A stretch of 64,000 nucleotides of DNA from an uncultured Dehalococcoidia bacterium (GTDB lineage: Bacteria; Chloroflexota; Dehalococcoidia; Lucifugimonadales; UBA3495), in contig OY282494.1 in assembly GCA_958296385.1 (NCBI GenBank), positions 2,455,537 through 2,519,536 of the forward strand, in the 5' to 3' direction. Shown in pieces: positions 37,205 through 45,003 of this stretch. The first letter of the stretch is position 1; each line of letters starts with the position of its first letter. The translations under genes were made by a program, and so were the position numbers. Under the pieces are notes generated by a model. The model had not been told where the DNA came from and did no database searches. It saw only the letters and a program-made list of their open reading frames with translations.

Positions 37205-38020
37205 ATGAGCGCAATTGAAATCTGGGGCGAAATGGTGCGTTTGGAACACGCGCAGTCCGACCGGATGCGGGGTGTGCGCCCCGACGACCACTGGACGCAA
37301 TGCGCGCCGCAGTTCAAGGCCGACCCCCACCGCAGCGGCGATACGCTGGTTGACGCGCTGCGTGCACACCTGCGGCCCGCTGATACCCTGCTTGACGTAG
37401 GCGCCGGCGGCGGCCGGCTGGCCCTCCCGCTGGCCCTGGCCTGCCAGTCCGTAACCGCCGTAGAACCGTCCCCCAGTATGTGCGCCGTCCTGCGCGCAAC
37501 CGCCCGCGAATACAACATCGCCAACGTCTCCATCATCCCGGCCGGCTGGCCCGAAGCCGACGTTGCGCCGGCCGACGTAACGCTGTGCAGCCACGTAGTC
37601 TATGTCGTCGAGGACATCGCGCCATTCGTCCACAAGCTGCACAGCCACGCCCGCCGCCTGGCGCTGGCCGTCCTGTTCCAATCGCCGCCCCAATCGCAAA
37701 TCTACCCGCTATGGGAGCAGGTGCACGGCGAAAAGCGCCACCCCCTCCCCAGCCTCCCGGAGTTCCTCCCCGTCTTGCACGAACTCGGCATCCAGCCGCA
37801 GGTAACCGAACTGGCAGCCCAACCCCCGCGCGGCTACGACAGCGCCGCCGATGCGATAGAATCCATCGCCAGCCGCCTCTACGTAACCCCCAACACCGAC
37901 GCCATGGCCCGGCTGGAACAGGCATTAGCAGATTCCCTCCACGAAACCGGCGGCGTCTGGCAAGTCCGGGGAACCCAACCCCTGCGCCCCTGCCTAGTAG
38001 CGTGGCCAACCGCCGCCTAA
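37205..38020 (+). CDS. class I SAM-dependent methyltransferase
   Basis: This 271-residue protein has motif I LLDVGAGGGRLALPLAL, the strand 2 end in VTAVEPSPSM, and LCSHVVYVVEDIAPFVHKL after strand 4. The C-terminal part has a long insert (YPLWEQVHGEKRHPLPS). Substrate unknown. It is divergent from the sugar dehydrogenase gene. Confidence 0.82.
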   Translation: MSAIEIWGEMVRLEHAQSDRMRGVRPDDHWTQCAPQFKADPHRSGDTLVDALRAHLRPADTLLDVGAGGGRLALPLALACQSVTAVEPSPSMCAVLRATAREYNIANVSIIPAGWPEADVAPADVTLCSHVVYVVEDIAPFVHKLHSHARRLALAVLFQSPPQSQIYPLWEQVHGEKRHPLPSLPEFLPVLHELGIQPQVTELAAQPPRGYDSAADAIESIASRLYVTPNTDAMARLEQALADSLHETGGVWQVRGTQPLRPCLVAWPTAA

Positions 38021-38033
38021 CCCCGACACACAA

Positions 38034-38127
38034 CGAGGGGGTCTGGGGGAAATCATTTCCCCCAGCGTCACCCCCAAAGAATTGCGCCGCCGCCGTCAAA
38101 ATCCCCCGCCAAATCCAAAAAATCAAT
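38034..38127 (+). repeat. dispersed element, family 2, copy 2
   Basis: The same element as at 9561-9657 in reverse orientation. The 23-bp palindrome core lies at 38043-38065 (CTGGGGGAAAT / ATTTCCCCCAG). Downstream it shares GTCAAAATCCCCCGCCAA and TCCAAAAA with copy 1. It lies just after the methyltransferase stop, where the hairpin might act as a weak terminator. Confidence 0.75.
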
Positions 38128-38254
38128 GACACCGCCCTCTTTACAATCCGAATGTTCGTTCGCCATAATACATCCATAGGGCAAATCAAGCAACCCCCGC
38201 TACCATGCCGCCATCCAACCGCGCCCCCCCCCGCTGCCCAACCGCCGCCGCCAT

Positions 38255-38283
38255 TTGACAAATGCTTGCGCCGTTCCTAGACT
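38255..38283 (+). promoter_or_regulatory. probable promoter of the phn operon
   Basis: TTGACA, 17 bp, TAGACT: a perfect -35 and a 4-of-6 -10 at ideal spacing. It would give a leader of about 290 nt before phnD. Confidence 0.5.
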
Positions 38284-38289
38284 GGCTTG

Positions 38290-38580
38290 CGTTGTGAATG
38301 CGACTACCTCCATACCAGCCACGCCGTTGACGCTGCCGGCCGCCGATCCCGGCCCGTTCCGTCCGTCCGTCGGCTTTACTTGAGTAGGCCGCCGCGGGGC
38401 CCGGAACGGCCGGCGGTTCCTGCGCGTGGCGATTTTGCGCTGATTTTTCGGCGCAGCTCCCCGCATCCTTGTACCTCCCGCCTCCTTGCCCCAGGTATTC
38501 CGTTGGAGTGCCCTGTCCCGCTTTTTTAGGGGCGTCTCCAGTTGCCAATCGGAGCAATCTCGGCAGGAGGTTTTTTTTTC
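38290..38580 (+). other. long, structured leader before phnD
   Basis: About 290 nt with no gene. CCGGCCCGTTCCG (about 38350) can pair with CGGAACGGCCGG (about 38402) nearly perfectly. A second hairpin is possible around GCGCTGATTTTTCGGCGC, and TTTTTT follows a GC-rich stretch near 38520. The leader ends with GGCAGGAGG, nine Ts (38571-38579) and the ATG. It fits no riboswitch class that I recognise. The T tract in the ribosome-site spacer could slip. Confidence 0.45.
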
Positions 38581-39483
38581 ATGCCGTTCCGAATCGTTTT
38601 CCTGTTTCTGTCCATCCTCGTTCTGGCGTTGCCGCTGGCCTTGTCCGGCTGCGGCGGCCCATCTGACGCCGACGACCGGCCCACCCTCAAAGTCGGCGGC
38701 ATCCCCGACCAGGACACCGCCCGTCTGGCCCGCCGCTATCAGGTGTTCGCCGACTATCTGGCCGCTGAGCTGGACGTCAACGTGCAGTACGTCCCCAGCG
38801 TCAACTACTCCGCCGTCGTAACCGCTTTCGTCCAGGATGAGCTGCAACTGGCCTTCTTCGGCGCACTCACCGGCGTCCAGGCCCGCCTGCGCGACCCCGG
38901 CGCCGCCGCCATCGCCCAGCGCGAACACGACGCCCGGTTCCACTCCAAGTTCATCGCCCGCCCCGACTTGAACCTTACCTCCCTGGACGACCTCGCCGCC
39001 CAGTCATCCAACCTGACCATCACCTTCGGCAGCGAAAGCTCCACGTCGGGCCATCTGATGCCGCGCCACTTCCTGACTGAGGCCGGCATTGACCCCGATA
39101 CCGATTTCCGCAGCGTCCCCAACTTCTCCGGCTCCCACGATTTAACCTGGGAACTGGTGCAAAGCGGTTCCTTTGACGTAGGCGCTCTCAGCGCGGACGT
39201 CTGGCGCCGCGCCGTGTCGGAGGGCCGCGCCGACCCCGCCCGCGTCACCGAGTTCTACACCACGCCCGACTATTACGATTACAACTGGACGGTGCGTTCC
39301 AACCTGGACGAAGCCTACGGCGCCGGTTTCACCGAGCAAATCCGGGCCGCCCTGCTCAATCTCAACACTGCCGAGCATAGCGAGATTCTGGAGCTGTTCA
39401 GCACCGATAAGTTCATCGCCACCGAGAACGCCAACTACGCAACCGTTGAGGACATCGGCCGGCGTCTGGGGCTAATCCGGTGA
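38581..39483 (+). CDS. phnD: phosphate/phosphite/phosphonate ABC transporter substrate-binding lipoprotein
   Basis: This 300-residue PhnD-like protein has a lipoprotein signal ending LALSGC, then LKVGGIPDQDTARLARRYQV, AFFGALTGVQARLRD and TFGSESSTSGHLMPRHFL, the ligand-loop motif of PhnD/PtxB proteins. It binds a phosphonate or related anion outside the membrane. The ATG at 38581 has AGGAGG ahead. Its stop overlaps the GTG of the ATPase gene. Confidence 0.88.
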   Translation: MPFRIVFLFLSILVLALPLALSGCGGPSDADDRPTLKVGGIPDQDTARLARRYQVFADYLAAELDVNVQYVPSVNYSAVVTAFVQDELQLAFFGALTGVQARLRDPGAAAIAQREHDARFHSKFIARPDLNLTSLDDLAAQSSNLTITFGSESSTSGHLMPRHFLTEAGIDPDTDFRSVPNFSGSHDLTWELVQSGSFDVGALSADVWRRAVSEGRADPARVTEFYTTPDYYDYNWTVRSNLDEAYGAGFTEQIRAALLNLNTAEHSEILELFSTDKFIATENANYATVEDIGRRLGLIR

Positions 39484-40268
39484 GCGACGCCGCCGGCGCC
39501 CCTCCCCCGCTGGTGGCGACGGATGGCGTGTCCAAAGCCTACGCCGGCGCCCCCGCCCCGGCGCTGGCGCCGCTGAGCATCGCCGTTGCCCCCGGCGAAA
39601 TCGTCGCCCTGGCCGGCCCCAGCGGCAGCGGCAAAACCACCCTGCTGAACCTGCTGGCCGGCATCATCCAACCCGACGCCGGCCAGGTCGCCATCGCCGG
39701 CCGCCCCCTGTCCCAGCTGCGCTCCGGCCGCGAACTTTCCGAACTGGTGGGCCTCATTCACCAGCAATACGACCTCGTGCCCCACCTGCCCGTCATCCAC
39801 AACGTGCTGGCCGGGCGGCTGGGGCAATGGGGCCTGCTGCGTTCCGTCGCATCGCTGGTCTGGCCGCAGGAACGGCAAACGGCCCTGGCGGTTTTGGCCC
39901 AAATGGGCATCGCCGACAAAATCAACGAACGCACGTCGCACCTGTCCGGCGGCGAGCAGCAGCGCGTCGCCATCGCCCGCCTGATGGTGCAGTCCCCCCG
40001 CCTCATCCTCGCCGACGAGCCGGTAGCGTCATTAGACCCGGCCCGCGCCGACGAGATGCTCAGCCTGCTGACCGCTCTGGCCTCCGCCTCCGGCAAGACC
40101 CTAATCGTCAGCCTCCATTCGCCCCACCTGATACGCCAGTATTGCACCCGCGTAATCGGCCTGAACCGGGGGCGGCTGGAGTTTGACGTCCCCACCTCCG
40201 CCGCCACCGCCGACCTGCTTGACCGCCTGTACGACCTGGAGCAGCTCCCGCCCGAGGTCATAGTGTGA
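39480..40268 (+). CDS. phnC: phosphonate-type ABC transporter ATP-binding protein
   Basis: This 262-residue ATPase has Walker A GPSGSGKTT, the Q-loop in GLIHQQYDLVPHLPV, the signature LSGGEQQR and Walker B LILADEPVASLDP. HQQYDLVPHLPVIHNVLAGRLG is typical of PhnC. It starts with GTG and overlaps the neighbours on both sides by 4 nt (GTGA), so translation is coupled through the operon. Confidence 0.9.
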   Translation: MSDAAGAPPPLVATDGVSKAYAGAPAPALAPLSIAVAPGEIVALAGPSGSGKTTLLNLLAGIIQPDAGQVAIAGRPLSQLRSGRELSELVGLIHQQYDLVPHLPVIHNVLAGRLGQWGLLRSVASLVWPQERQTALAVLAQMGIADKINERTSHLSGGEQQRVAIARLMVQSPRLILADEPVASLDPARADEMLSLLTALASASGKTLIVSLHSPHLIRQYCTRVIGLNRGRLEFDVPTSAATADLLDRLYDLEQLPPEVIV

Positions 40269-41050
40269 GATTTCTGCAAAGCAGCCGCCTGTTGACCGTG
40301 CTGCTGGCCGCCGCTGGCGCGTGGAGCCTGACCGCCATCGACTGGAACGGCCCCTGGCTCCACACCGGCGGGGCCGCCTCGTTCCTGCGCTTCCTGCTCG
40401 CCCTGTTCCCCCCCGACTTGTCGGCCGATTTCCTGCTGATTGCGCTAACCGCCAGCGGGCAAACCCTCGCCTACGCCGTAGCCGGCATGACCGTCGCCAT
40501 CCTGATTGGCGTCCCCTTGGGCATCATCGCCTCCGGCGTCGCCTTTACCCCCGGCTCCCGACTGCGCCGGCCGTCAGTTGCCGCCACCCGGTTCCTGCTG
40601 GGGGGTATGCGGGCCGTTCACGAACTAGTCTGGGCCGTGCTGTTCGTCGCCGCCATCGGCCTCTCGCCCCTTGCCGCCATTTTTGCCCTGGGCTTGCCCT
40701 ACGCCGGCATCCTGGGCCGCATTTACGCCGACTTGCTGCAAGACGTGCCGCCCGAACCCATCGCCGCCCTGCGCACGACCGGCGCCTCGCCCCTGCGCTT
40801 GTTTTCCTACGGCTACTGGCCCATGGCCCTGCCGGATTTAATCGGCTACACCTTTTACCGCCTGGAGTGCGCCATCCGCGCCGCCGCCATCATGAGTTTC
40901 GTCGGCATCCCCGGCCTGGGCTACCAAATCCAACTGTCCCTCCACGACCTGCTGTTTGACCAGGTGTGGACGCTGCTGCTGTTCCTCGTGGCAATCATCG
41001 TCGCCGTTGACCTGTGGAGCAGCCGCATCCGCCGGAGCCTGCTGTCATGA
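40265..41050 (+). CDS. phnE: phosphonate-type ABC transporter permease (first)
   Basis: This 261-residue permease has about five or six membrane helices, with the PhnE-type lead GGMRAVHELVWAVLFVAAIG and the EAA-like loop PPEPIAALRTTGASPLRLFSYG. FVGIPGLGYQIQLSLHDLLFD marks the C-terminal part. GTG start with a 4-nt overlap before, and ATGA overlap after. Confidence 0.88.
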   Translation: MRFLQSSRLLTVLLAAAGAWSLTAIDWNGPWLHTGGAASFLRFLLALFPPDLSADFLLIALTASGQTLAYAVAGMTVAILIGVPLGIIASGVAFTPGSRLRRPSVAATRFLLGGMRAVHELVWAVLFVAAIGLSPLAAIFALGLPYAGILGRIYADLLQDVPPEPIAALRTTGASPLRLFSYGYWPMALPDLIGYTFYRLECAIRAAAIMSFVGIPGLGYQIQLSLHDLLFDQVWTLLLFLVAIIVAVDLWSSRIRRSLLS

Positions 41051-41928
41051 TTAACCCGGCGTCCGCATTGCGCAGCTACCGCGCCCAGCGCCGTCCGCTG
41101 ACTTTCGCCAAAGCGTCGCTGTACGGATTCGTCCTGTTGGCCGCCCTGTCCTGGGGATTCATCCTGCTGGACGGCGACAGTGGTTTCGTTGACCTTTTCG
41201 CCGTCAAGACGTGGCGCAGCGCCGGCCGCTTTCTGGCCGAACTGTTCGGCGTCGGCGCCCCCGGCACGCCGGCCTTTTTGCAGCCGGCCCGCTGGCTGGA
41301 AACCGGCCAACTGGCCTACCGCACGCTGGCGATGAGCGTACTGGCCATCGGATTCGCCGGCGCCGGCGCCCTGCTCACGATGCTGCCCGCCGCCCGCAAC
41401 GTAAGCTCCGGCGAGCTGGGCGGCGCCCCATCCCGACTGGGCCGCCCCCTCTATTTCGCCGTCCGCATCCTGTTCACGCTAACCCGCGCCATCCCCGAAC
41501 TGGTGTGGGCCATGATTATCGTATTCTTTCTATCGCCGGGCGTGCTGCTGGGCGCCATCGCCCTGGGCATCCACAACTACGGCATCGTCGGCCGCCTCAC
41601 CGCCGAAGTCGTCGAGAACCTGGACCCGGCGCCCGCCCGGGCCCTCCGCGCCGCCGGCGCCAGCAACACCCAAATGTTCCTCTACGGCATCCTCCCCCGC
41701 GCCCTCCCCCAATTCACCACCTACCTCCTCTACCGCTGGGAAGTAGTAATCCGCACCACCGTAGTAGTCGGCTTCGTCAGCGCCGGCGGCCTGGGCCGCG
41801 AATTCCGCCAACGCCTCAGCTGGTTCCACTACGACGAAGTATTCCTCCTCATAATGTGGTACCTCCTGCTAGTAATAGCCGTCGACCTCATCAGCGCCCT
41901 AATCCGCCGCCGCCTCCGCTACGCCTGA
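41047..41928 (+). CDS. phnE: phosphonate-type ABC transporter permease (second)
   Basis: This 293-residue permease is similar in plan to the first: RAIPELVWAMIIVFFLSPG, then the EAA-like loop DPAPARALRAAGASNTQMFLYG and GFVSAGGLGREFRQRLSWFHYDE. It probably forms a heterodimer with the first. Operons with two phnE genes are known. The ATG at 41047 overlaps the previous stop (ATGA). Confidence 0.88.
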   Translation: MINPASALRSYRAQRRPLTFAKASLYGFVLLAALSWGFILLDGDSGFVDLFAVKTWRSAGRFLAELFGVGAPGTPAFLQPARWLETGQLAYRTLAMSVLAIGFAGAGALLTMLPAARNVSSGELGGAPSRLGRPLYFAVRILFTLTRAIPELVWAMIIVFFLSPGVLLGAIALGIHNYGIVGRLTAEVVENLDPAPARALRAAGASNTQMFLYGILPRALPQFTTYLLYRWEVVIRTTVVVGFVSAGGLGREFRQRLSWFHYDEVFLLIMWYLLLVIAVDLISALIRRRLRYA

Positions 41929-41956
41929 TTGCCCCCGGCCATTATGAGCCCTCCCC

Positions 41957-42067
41957 CCAATGTCATTCTGAGCGCAGCGAAGAATCTCGATGGCGTAGCA
42001 GCGGCGTTGCCCCCAAAGTTTGCGCTACTCGTCGAGATTCTTCGCTGCGCTCAGAATGACATTGGGG
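41957..42067. repeat. palindromic dispersed element, family 1, copy 4
   Basis: The longest and best copy: perfect 36-bp arms at 41957-41992 and 42032-42067. The centre has TGGCGTAGCAGCGGCGTTG and CCCCAAAGTTTGCGCTAC. It follows the phn operon. Confidence 0.92.
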
Positions 42068-42150
42068 TAACGGACGTAATGACAGTGGGAAAGATGGTAA
42101 AATCCCGCCAACACGCCATCAGCAGACACAATACCGCCCGGAGGAACGCT

Positions 42151-42489
42151 ATGCCAATCGCCAGACTTTACACCGGAGACGACGGACAATCTCACATCGA
42201 GCATCTGGAACTTGACACCCACCCCGAACTAGCCGCCCTGCAATCCACCACCGGCATCATATTCCGACGCGTCGAGCCGGGCTACTTCAGCGACTGGCAC
42301 CGCGCCCCCCGCCGCCAGTTCGTAATAACGCTGGAGGGCGAAGTTGAAATCGGCCTCGGCGATGGCACCCTCCACCGTTTCGGCCCCGGCCAGGCCATGC
42401 TCGCCGAAGACCTCACCGGCCACGGCCACACCACCCGCGCCGTAGGCCACACCCCCCGCCTAACCGCCACCATCCCCCTGGACGGCTAG
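42151..42489 (+). CDS. small cupin-domain protein (paralogue of the gene at 7383)
   Basis: This 112-residue cupin begins MPIARLYTGDDGQSHIEHLE and has DWHRAPRRQFVITLEGEVEI and FGPGQAMLAEDLTGHGHTTR. More than half the residues agree with the protein at 7383, including the opening YTGDDGQSHIE. GGAGGAA lies before the ATG. Function unknown. Confidence 0.75.
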   Translation: MPIARLYTGDDGQSHIEHLELDTHPELAALQSTTGIIFRRVEPGYFSDWHRAPRRQFVITLEGEVEIGLGDGTLHRFGPGQAMLAEDLTGHGHTTRAVGHTPRLTATIPLDG

Positions 42490-42540
42490 GCATTGCAGAT
42501 TATTGCCCGCGACGAAAAGACCGCACCGGAGGCCATTGCT

Positions 42541-42858
42541 ATGGAGAAAGGAACCTTACAGCCGGAGCAAATTCGCCTGTACACCGAGCCGGTGGCCGCG
42601 ACTTTGCGCTACGTCAAAATCCAAAAAGACCCTTTCCCAACGCCGCAGGAAGCGCAAGTCTGGTTCCAGCTGAACGGAATCCGCAGAACCGCCTTCGTCC
42701 CCCTGGACATCGTAGATGAGGAGCATGAGGCAGTCACCGCCACGCTGCTCGGAGAGTACAAAGGCAAAATCATCGTGTCGTTTCCACCGACAAACTTCGG
42801 ACAGACCCGGTTCTCCGCCAACGAAGCCGACCTGGAAAAAATCGCCATAGCAGACTAA
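42541..42858 (+). CDS. small hypothetical protein
   Basis: A 105-residue protein beginning MEKGTLQPEQIRLYTEPVAA, with a strand-rich middle (EYKGKIIVSFPPTNFGQTRF) and an acidic end. CCGGAGG lies 9 nt before this ATG, which is preferred over an in-frame TTG at 42493. Not recognised. It follows the cupin gene by 51 bp and may be co-transcribed. Confidence 0.6.
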   Translation: MEKGTLQPEQIRLYTEPVAATLRYVKIQKDPFPTPQEAQVWFQLNGIRRTAFVPLDIVDEEHEAVTATLLGEYKGKIIVSFPPTNFGQTRFSANEADLEKIAIAD

Positions 42859-42897
42859 CCTGCCGGAGCATAGAATGGTACTGTCCGACATCGCCGT

Positions 42898-42927
42898 GGC
42901 AGCGTTCCGTTTCAAGTGCTTTAACCA
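42898..42927 (+). repeat. 30-bp dispersed motif, family 3, copy C
   Basis: GGCAGCGTTCCGTTTCAAGT with GCTTTAACCA. As at 6244 it is followed, after about 30 bp containing CATTCTGCCATTCC, by a family 1 arm at 42957. Confidence 0.7.
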
Positions 42928-42954
42928 TCCCACCGTCTGACATTCTGCCATTCC

Positions 42955-42994
42955 TAATGTCATTCTGAGCGCAGAGCGCAGAATCTCGGCGCAA
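42955..42994. repeat. decayed left half of a family 1 palindrome
   Basis: AATGTCATTCTGAGCGCAGA and the following GCGCAGAATCTCGGCG match the left arm with changes. The right arm is lost. Two GAACGCCGGCAT-like repeats follow. Confidence 0.6.
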
Positions 42995-43031
42995 CGGCAA
43001 CGCCGGCGTTCCGCTATTTGAACGCCGGCAT

Positions 43032-44084
43032 TTACTTAAACGCCGGCATCACCTCTTGCGTCAGCAGTTTCAGGCTGCGCTGGACGGCTTCTTTGGGCAG
43101 GAATCCCCCCGGATTCAGCTCGGCGGTGATTCCGCTTACCCCCAGCATTTCCTTGAACTCGTGCAGCCGGTCAATCACCTGCTCCGGGCTGCCGAACACC
43201 ACCCGCGTTTCCAGCAGGTCTTCGTAGGTTGAGTTCACCAGACGCTCGTAGCGGGCCTGCCGCCCCGCCGACAGGTCGGCCCCCTGCCGTCCGCGCGAGT
43301 ACTCAAACAACTCCCGCTGCCGCTGGAAAAACGCCTCAATGCTCTCTTTCGGTTCCTCAATGGCCTCCGCCTCGCTGGGCGCAATGTACATCGGCACGCG
43401 CACGTTAATATCGCCGCCGTCGCCGTCGTGGGCCGCCGCCCGCCATTCCTGCTTATATTCTTGCAGGTTGGTTTTCAGGTCTTCAACGTCCATCGTGCGC
43501 AGCCCCAGGAATATGGGGTAGCCCAGCCGTCCGATACGCCCGAAACTGTCTTCGCTGCTGGCGGCAATCCGCACTTTGGGATGCGGGTCCTGGTAGGGCA
43601 GCGGCGAGATGCTGGCGTTGGTGATGGTGTTGTACTTGCCCTCGTAAGAGAAAGTCTCCCCCGACCACGCCAGCAGAATGATGTCCAGTGCCTCCTGAAA
43701 CCGCTCCTTGCTCTCGCCGTAGTCGATGCCCATGATGTCGTAGGCGCGGACGTTGCCGCTGCGCCCGACGCCAAACTCAAACCGCCCCTCGCTGATTTGG
43801 TCAACGGTAGCCGCTTCCTCAGCAATTCGCAGCGGATGAATCAGCGGCAGCACTTGAACCGCCATACCGACGCGCAGATTCCTGGTGCGGGTGGCGATGG
43901 AGCTGGCGATGACGATAGGCGCCGACAGCACGGAGCGGTTGGGATTGAAGTGCATCTCCCCCAGCCAAACCGTATCCAGCCCCATCCGCTCGGCCAGGTC
44001 AACCTCCTCCATAGCCTCGCGCAAAGCGGCCTGATGAGTAGGCGCCTGTCCAATGTTAAAGTTCAAGTTGATGCCAAAGTCCAT
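43032..44084 (-). CDS. LLM-class flavin-dependent oxidoreductase
   Basis: This 350-residue luciferase-like monooxygenase has MDFGINLNFNIGQAP, AERMGLDTVWLGEMHFNPN, VGMAVQVLPLIHPLRIAEEAATVDQISEGR, GVGRSGNVRAYDIMGIDYGES and VFGSPEQVIDRL. Flavin and substrate specificity cannot be told. GGAGAGG precedes the ATG at 44084, so longer in-frame extensions are not used. Confidence 0.88.
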   Translation of the reverse strand: MDFGINLNFNIGQAPTHQAALREAMEEVDLAERMGLDTVWLGEMHFNPNRSVLSAPIVIASSIATRTRNLRVGMAVQVLPLIHPLRIAEEAATVDQISEGRFEFGVGRSGNVRAYDIMGIDYGESKERFQEALDIILLAWSGETFSYEGKYNTITNASISPLPYQDPHPKVRIAASSEDSFGRIGRLGYPIFLGLRTMDVEDLKTNLQEYKQEWRAAAHDGDGGDINVRVPMYIAPSEAEAIEEPKESIEAFFQRQRELFEYSRGRQGADLSAGRQARYERLVNSTYEDLLETRVVFGSPEQVIDRLHEFKEMLGVSGITAELNPGGFLPKEAVQRSLKLLTQEVMPAFK

Positions 44085-44295
44085 TAGGAAACCTCTCCAC
44101 CGGCCAGCCAGCCAGACGGACACACAACAGCCCATCGCCCCCGGCCGCCGGTTCGCCAAAATCAGATAGCGGTTACGGTTACAGTCACGGTCAACATATA
44201 GTAAGCGCCGGGCCGGGTCAAGCAAACCCACACCGCGCCAACGCCCCCCGTCCGCACATCAAAAAAGCCCGCCAACAAGACGGGCCCAACAAACC

Positions 44296-44370
44296 TGGCT
44301 CCCCCGGTAGGATTCGAACCTACGACCTAGCGGTTAACAGCCGCCCGCTCTACCGCTGAGCTACGGGGGA
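44296..44370 (-). tRNA. tRNA-Asn (anticodon GTT), with encoded CCA
   Basis: The full cloverleaf is visible on the minus strand: acceptor TCCCCCG with CGGGGGA, D-arm GCTC/GAGC, anticodon stem GGCGG/CCGCT around CTGTTAA (anticodon GTT at 44338-44336), T-arm GTAGG-TTCGAAT-CCTAC. The discriminator is G and CCA is encoded at 44298-44296. Confidence 0.97.
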
Positions 44371-44476
44371 AAACAGTCAACCGGCCAATGCCAAAAACAC
44401 CAACCGTCCAACAATTCTAACACCCCCCACCCAACCCGGCAACCCGGCAGCCCAACGGGGCAGCGTTACGTTTTAG

Positions 44477-44839
44477 CGGGAGGACTGCTGGATCTGGACG
44501 GCGGTGGTGGAGGAAAAGGATGGCAGTCGTTGGCTGGACTTTGAGGTGGGCGACCGCAGCGAAAAGCCGCTCCTGCGGCGGTACGAGCGGCTGCCGGAGG
44601 CGGAGCGGTATTGCAGCGACGGGTATGCGGTGTACGGCTGGCTGCCGACAAACCGGCACGAGGTGGGCAAGTACGGGCCGGTGAACTGGAACGAGGGGCT
44701 GCACTCGTGGCTGCGGGGTAAGCTGAACCGGCTGGTGCGGCGGACGAAAGGGTACACCAAAAGCGTGGCAATGCTGGTGTATTCGCTGGCATTGGTCTGC
44801 TGGAACCGACGGGCCAAATCCAACTTCAGCTCAAGTTGA
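44477..44839 (+). pseudogene. IS1-family transposase, C-terminal remnant
   Basis: After an in-frame TAG at 44474 the frame reads EDCWIWTAVVEEKDGSRW, then VGDRSEKPLLRRYERL, SDGYAVYGWLPTNRHEVGK, NEGLHSWLRGKLNRLVRRTKGYTKSVAM. This is the DDE part of IS1 InsB-like transposases, with both Asp and a plausible Glu (WNEGLHSWLR). The N-terminal zinc and helix-turn-helix parts are missing and no terminal repeats are seen. A shortened family 3 motif (GGCAGCGTTACGTTTTAGCG, 44459) lies at its left edge. Confidence 0.75.
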
Positions 44840-44985
44840 GAATACCGTCCTGCTGGGGGGATGGCGCCGGCGGGGGGGTGTGGTGAAATTGTGGTTGTTT
44901 TGTGCCTGCTTTACTTGGCCTTGTTTGGAGGGTTTGACGATGTTGGCCCGGTTTGGACGCACTTCGTTTAACAGTCGGATAGGTC

Positions 44986-44999
44986 GGGGGGGGGGGGGG
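44986..44999 (+). repeat. 14-G homopolymer tract just before a start codon
   Basis: Fourteen consecutive Gs end 4 nt before the ATG at 45004 of the large surface-protein gene, so they occupy the Shine-Dalgarno position. Tracts like this are prone to slippage and can switch genes on and off. Confidence 0.85.
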
Positions 45000-45003
45000 C
45001 AGA

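Noticed and set aside
38290-38580. Known riboswitch (TPP, cobalamin, SAM, glycine) before phnD
   Set aside because: None of the conserved core sequences of these classes could be found.
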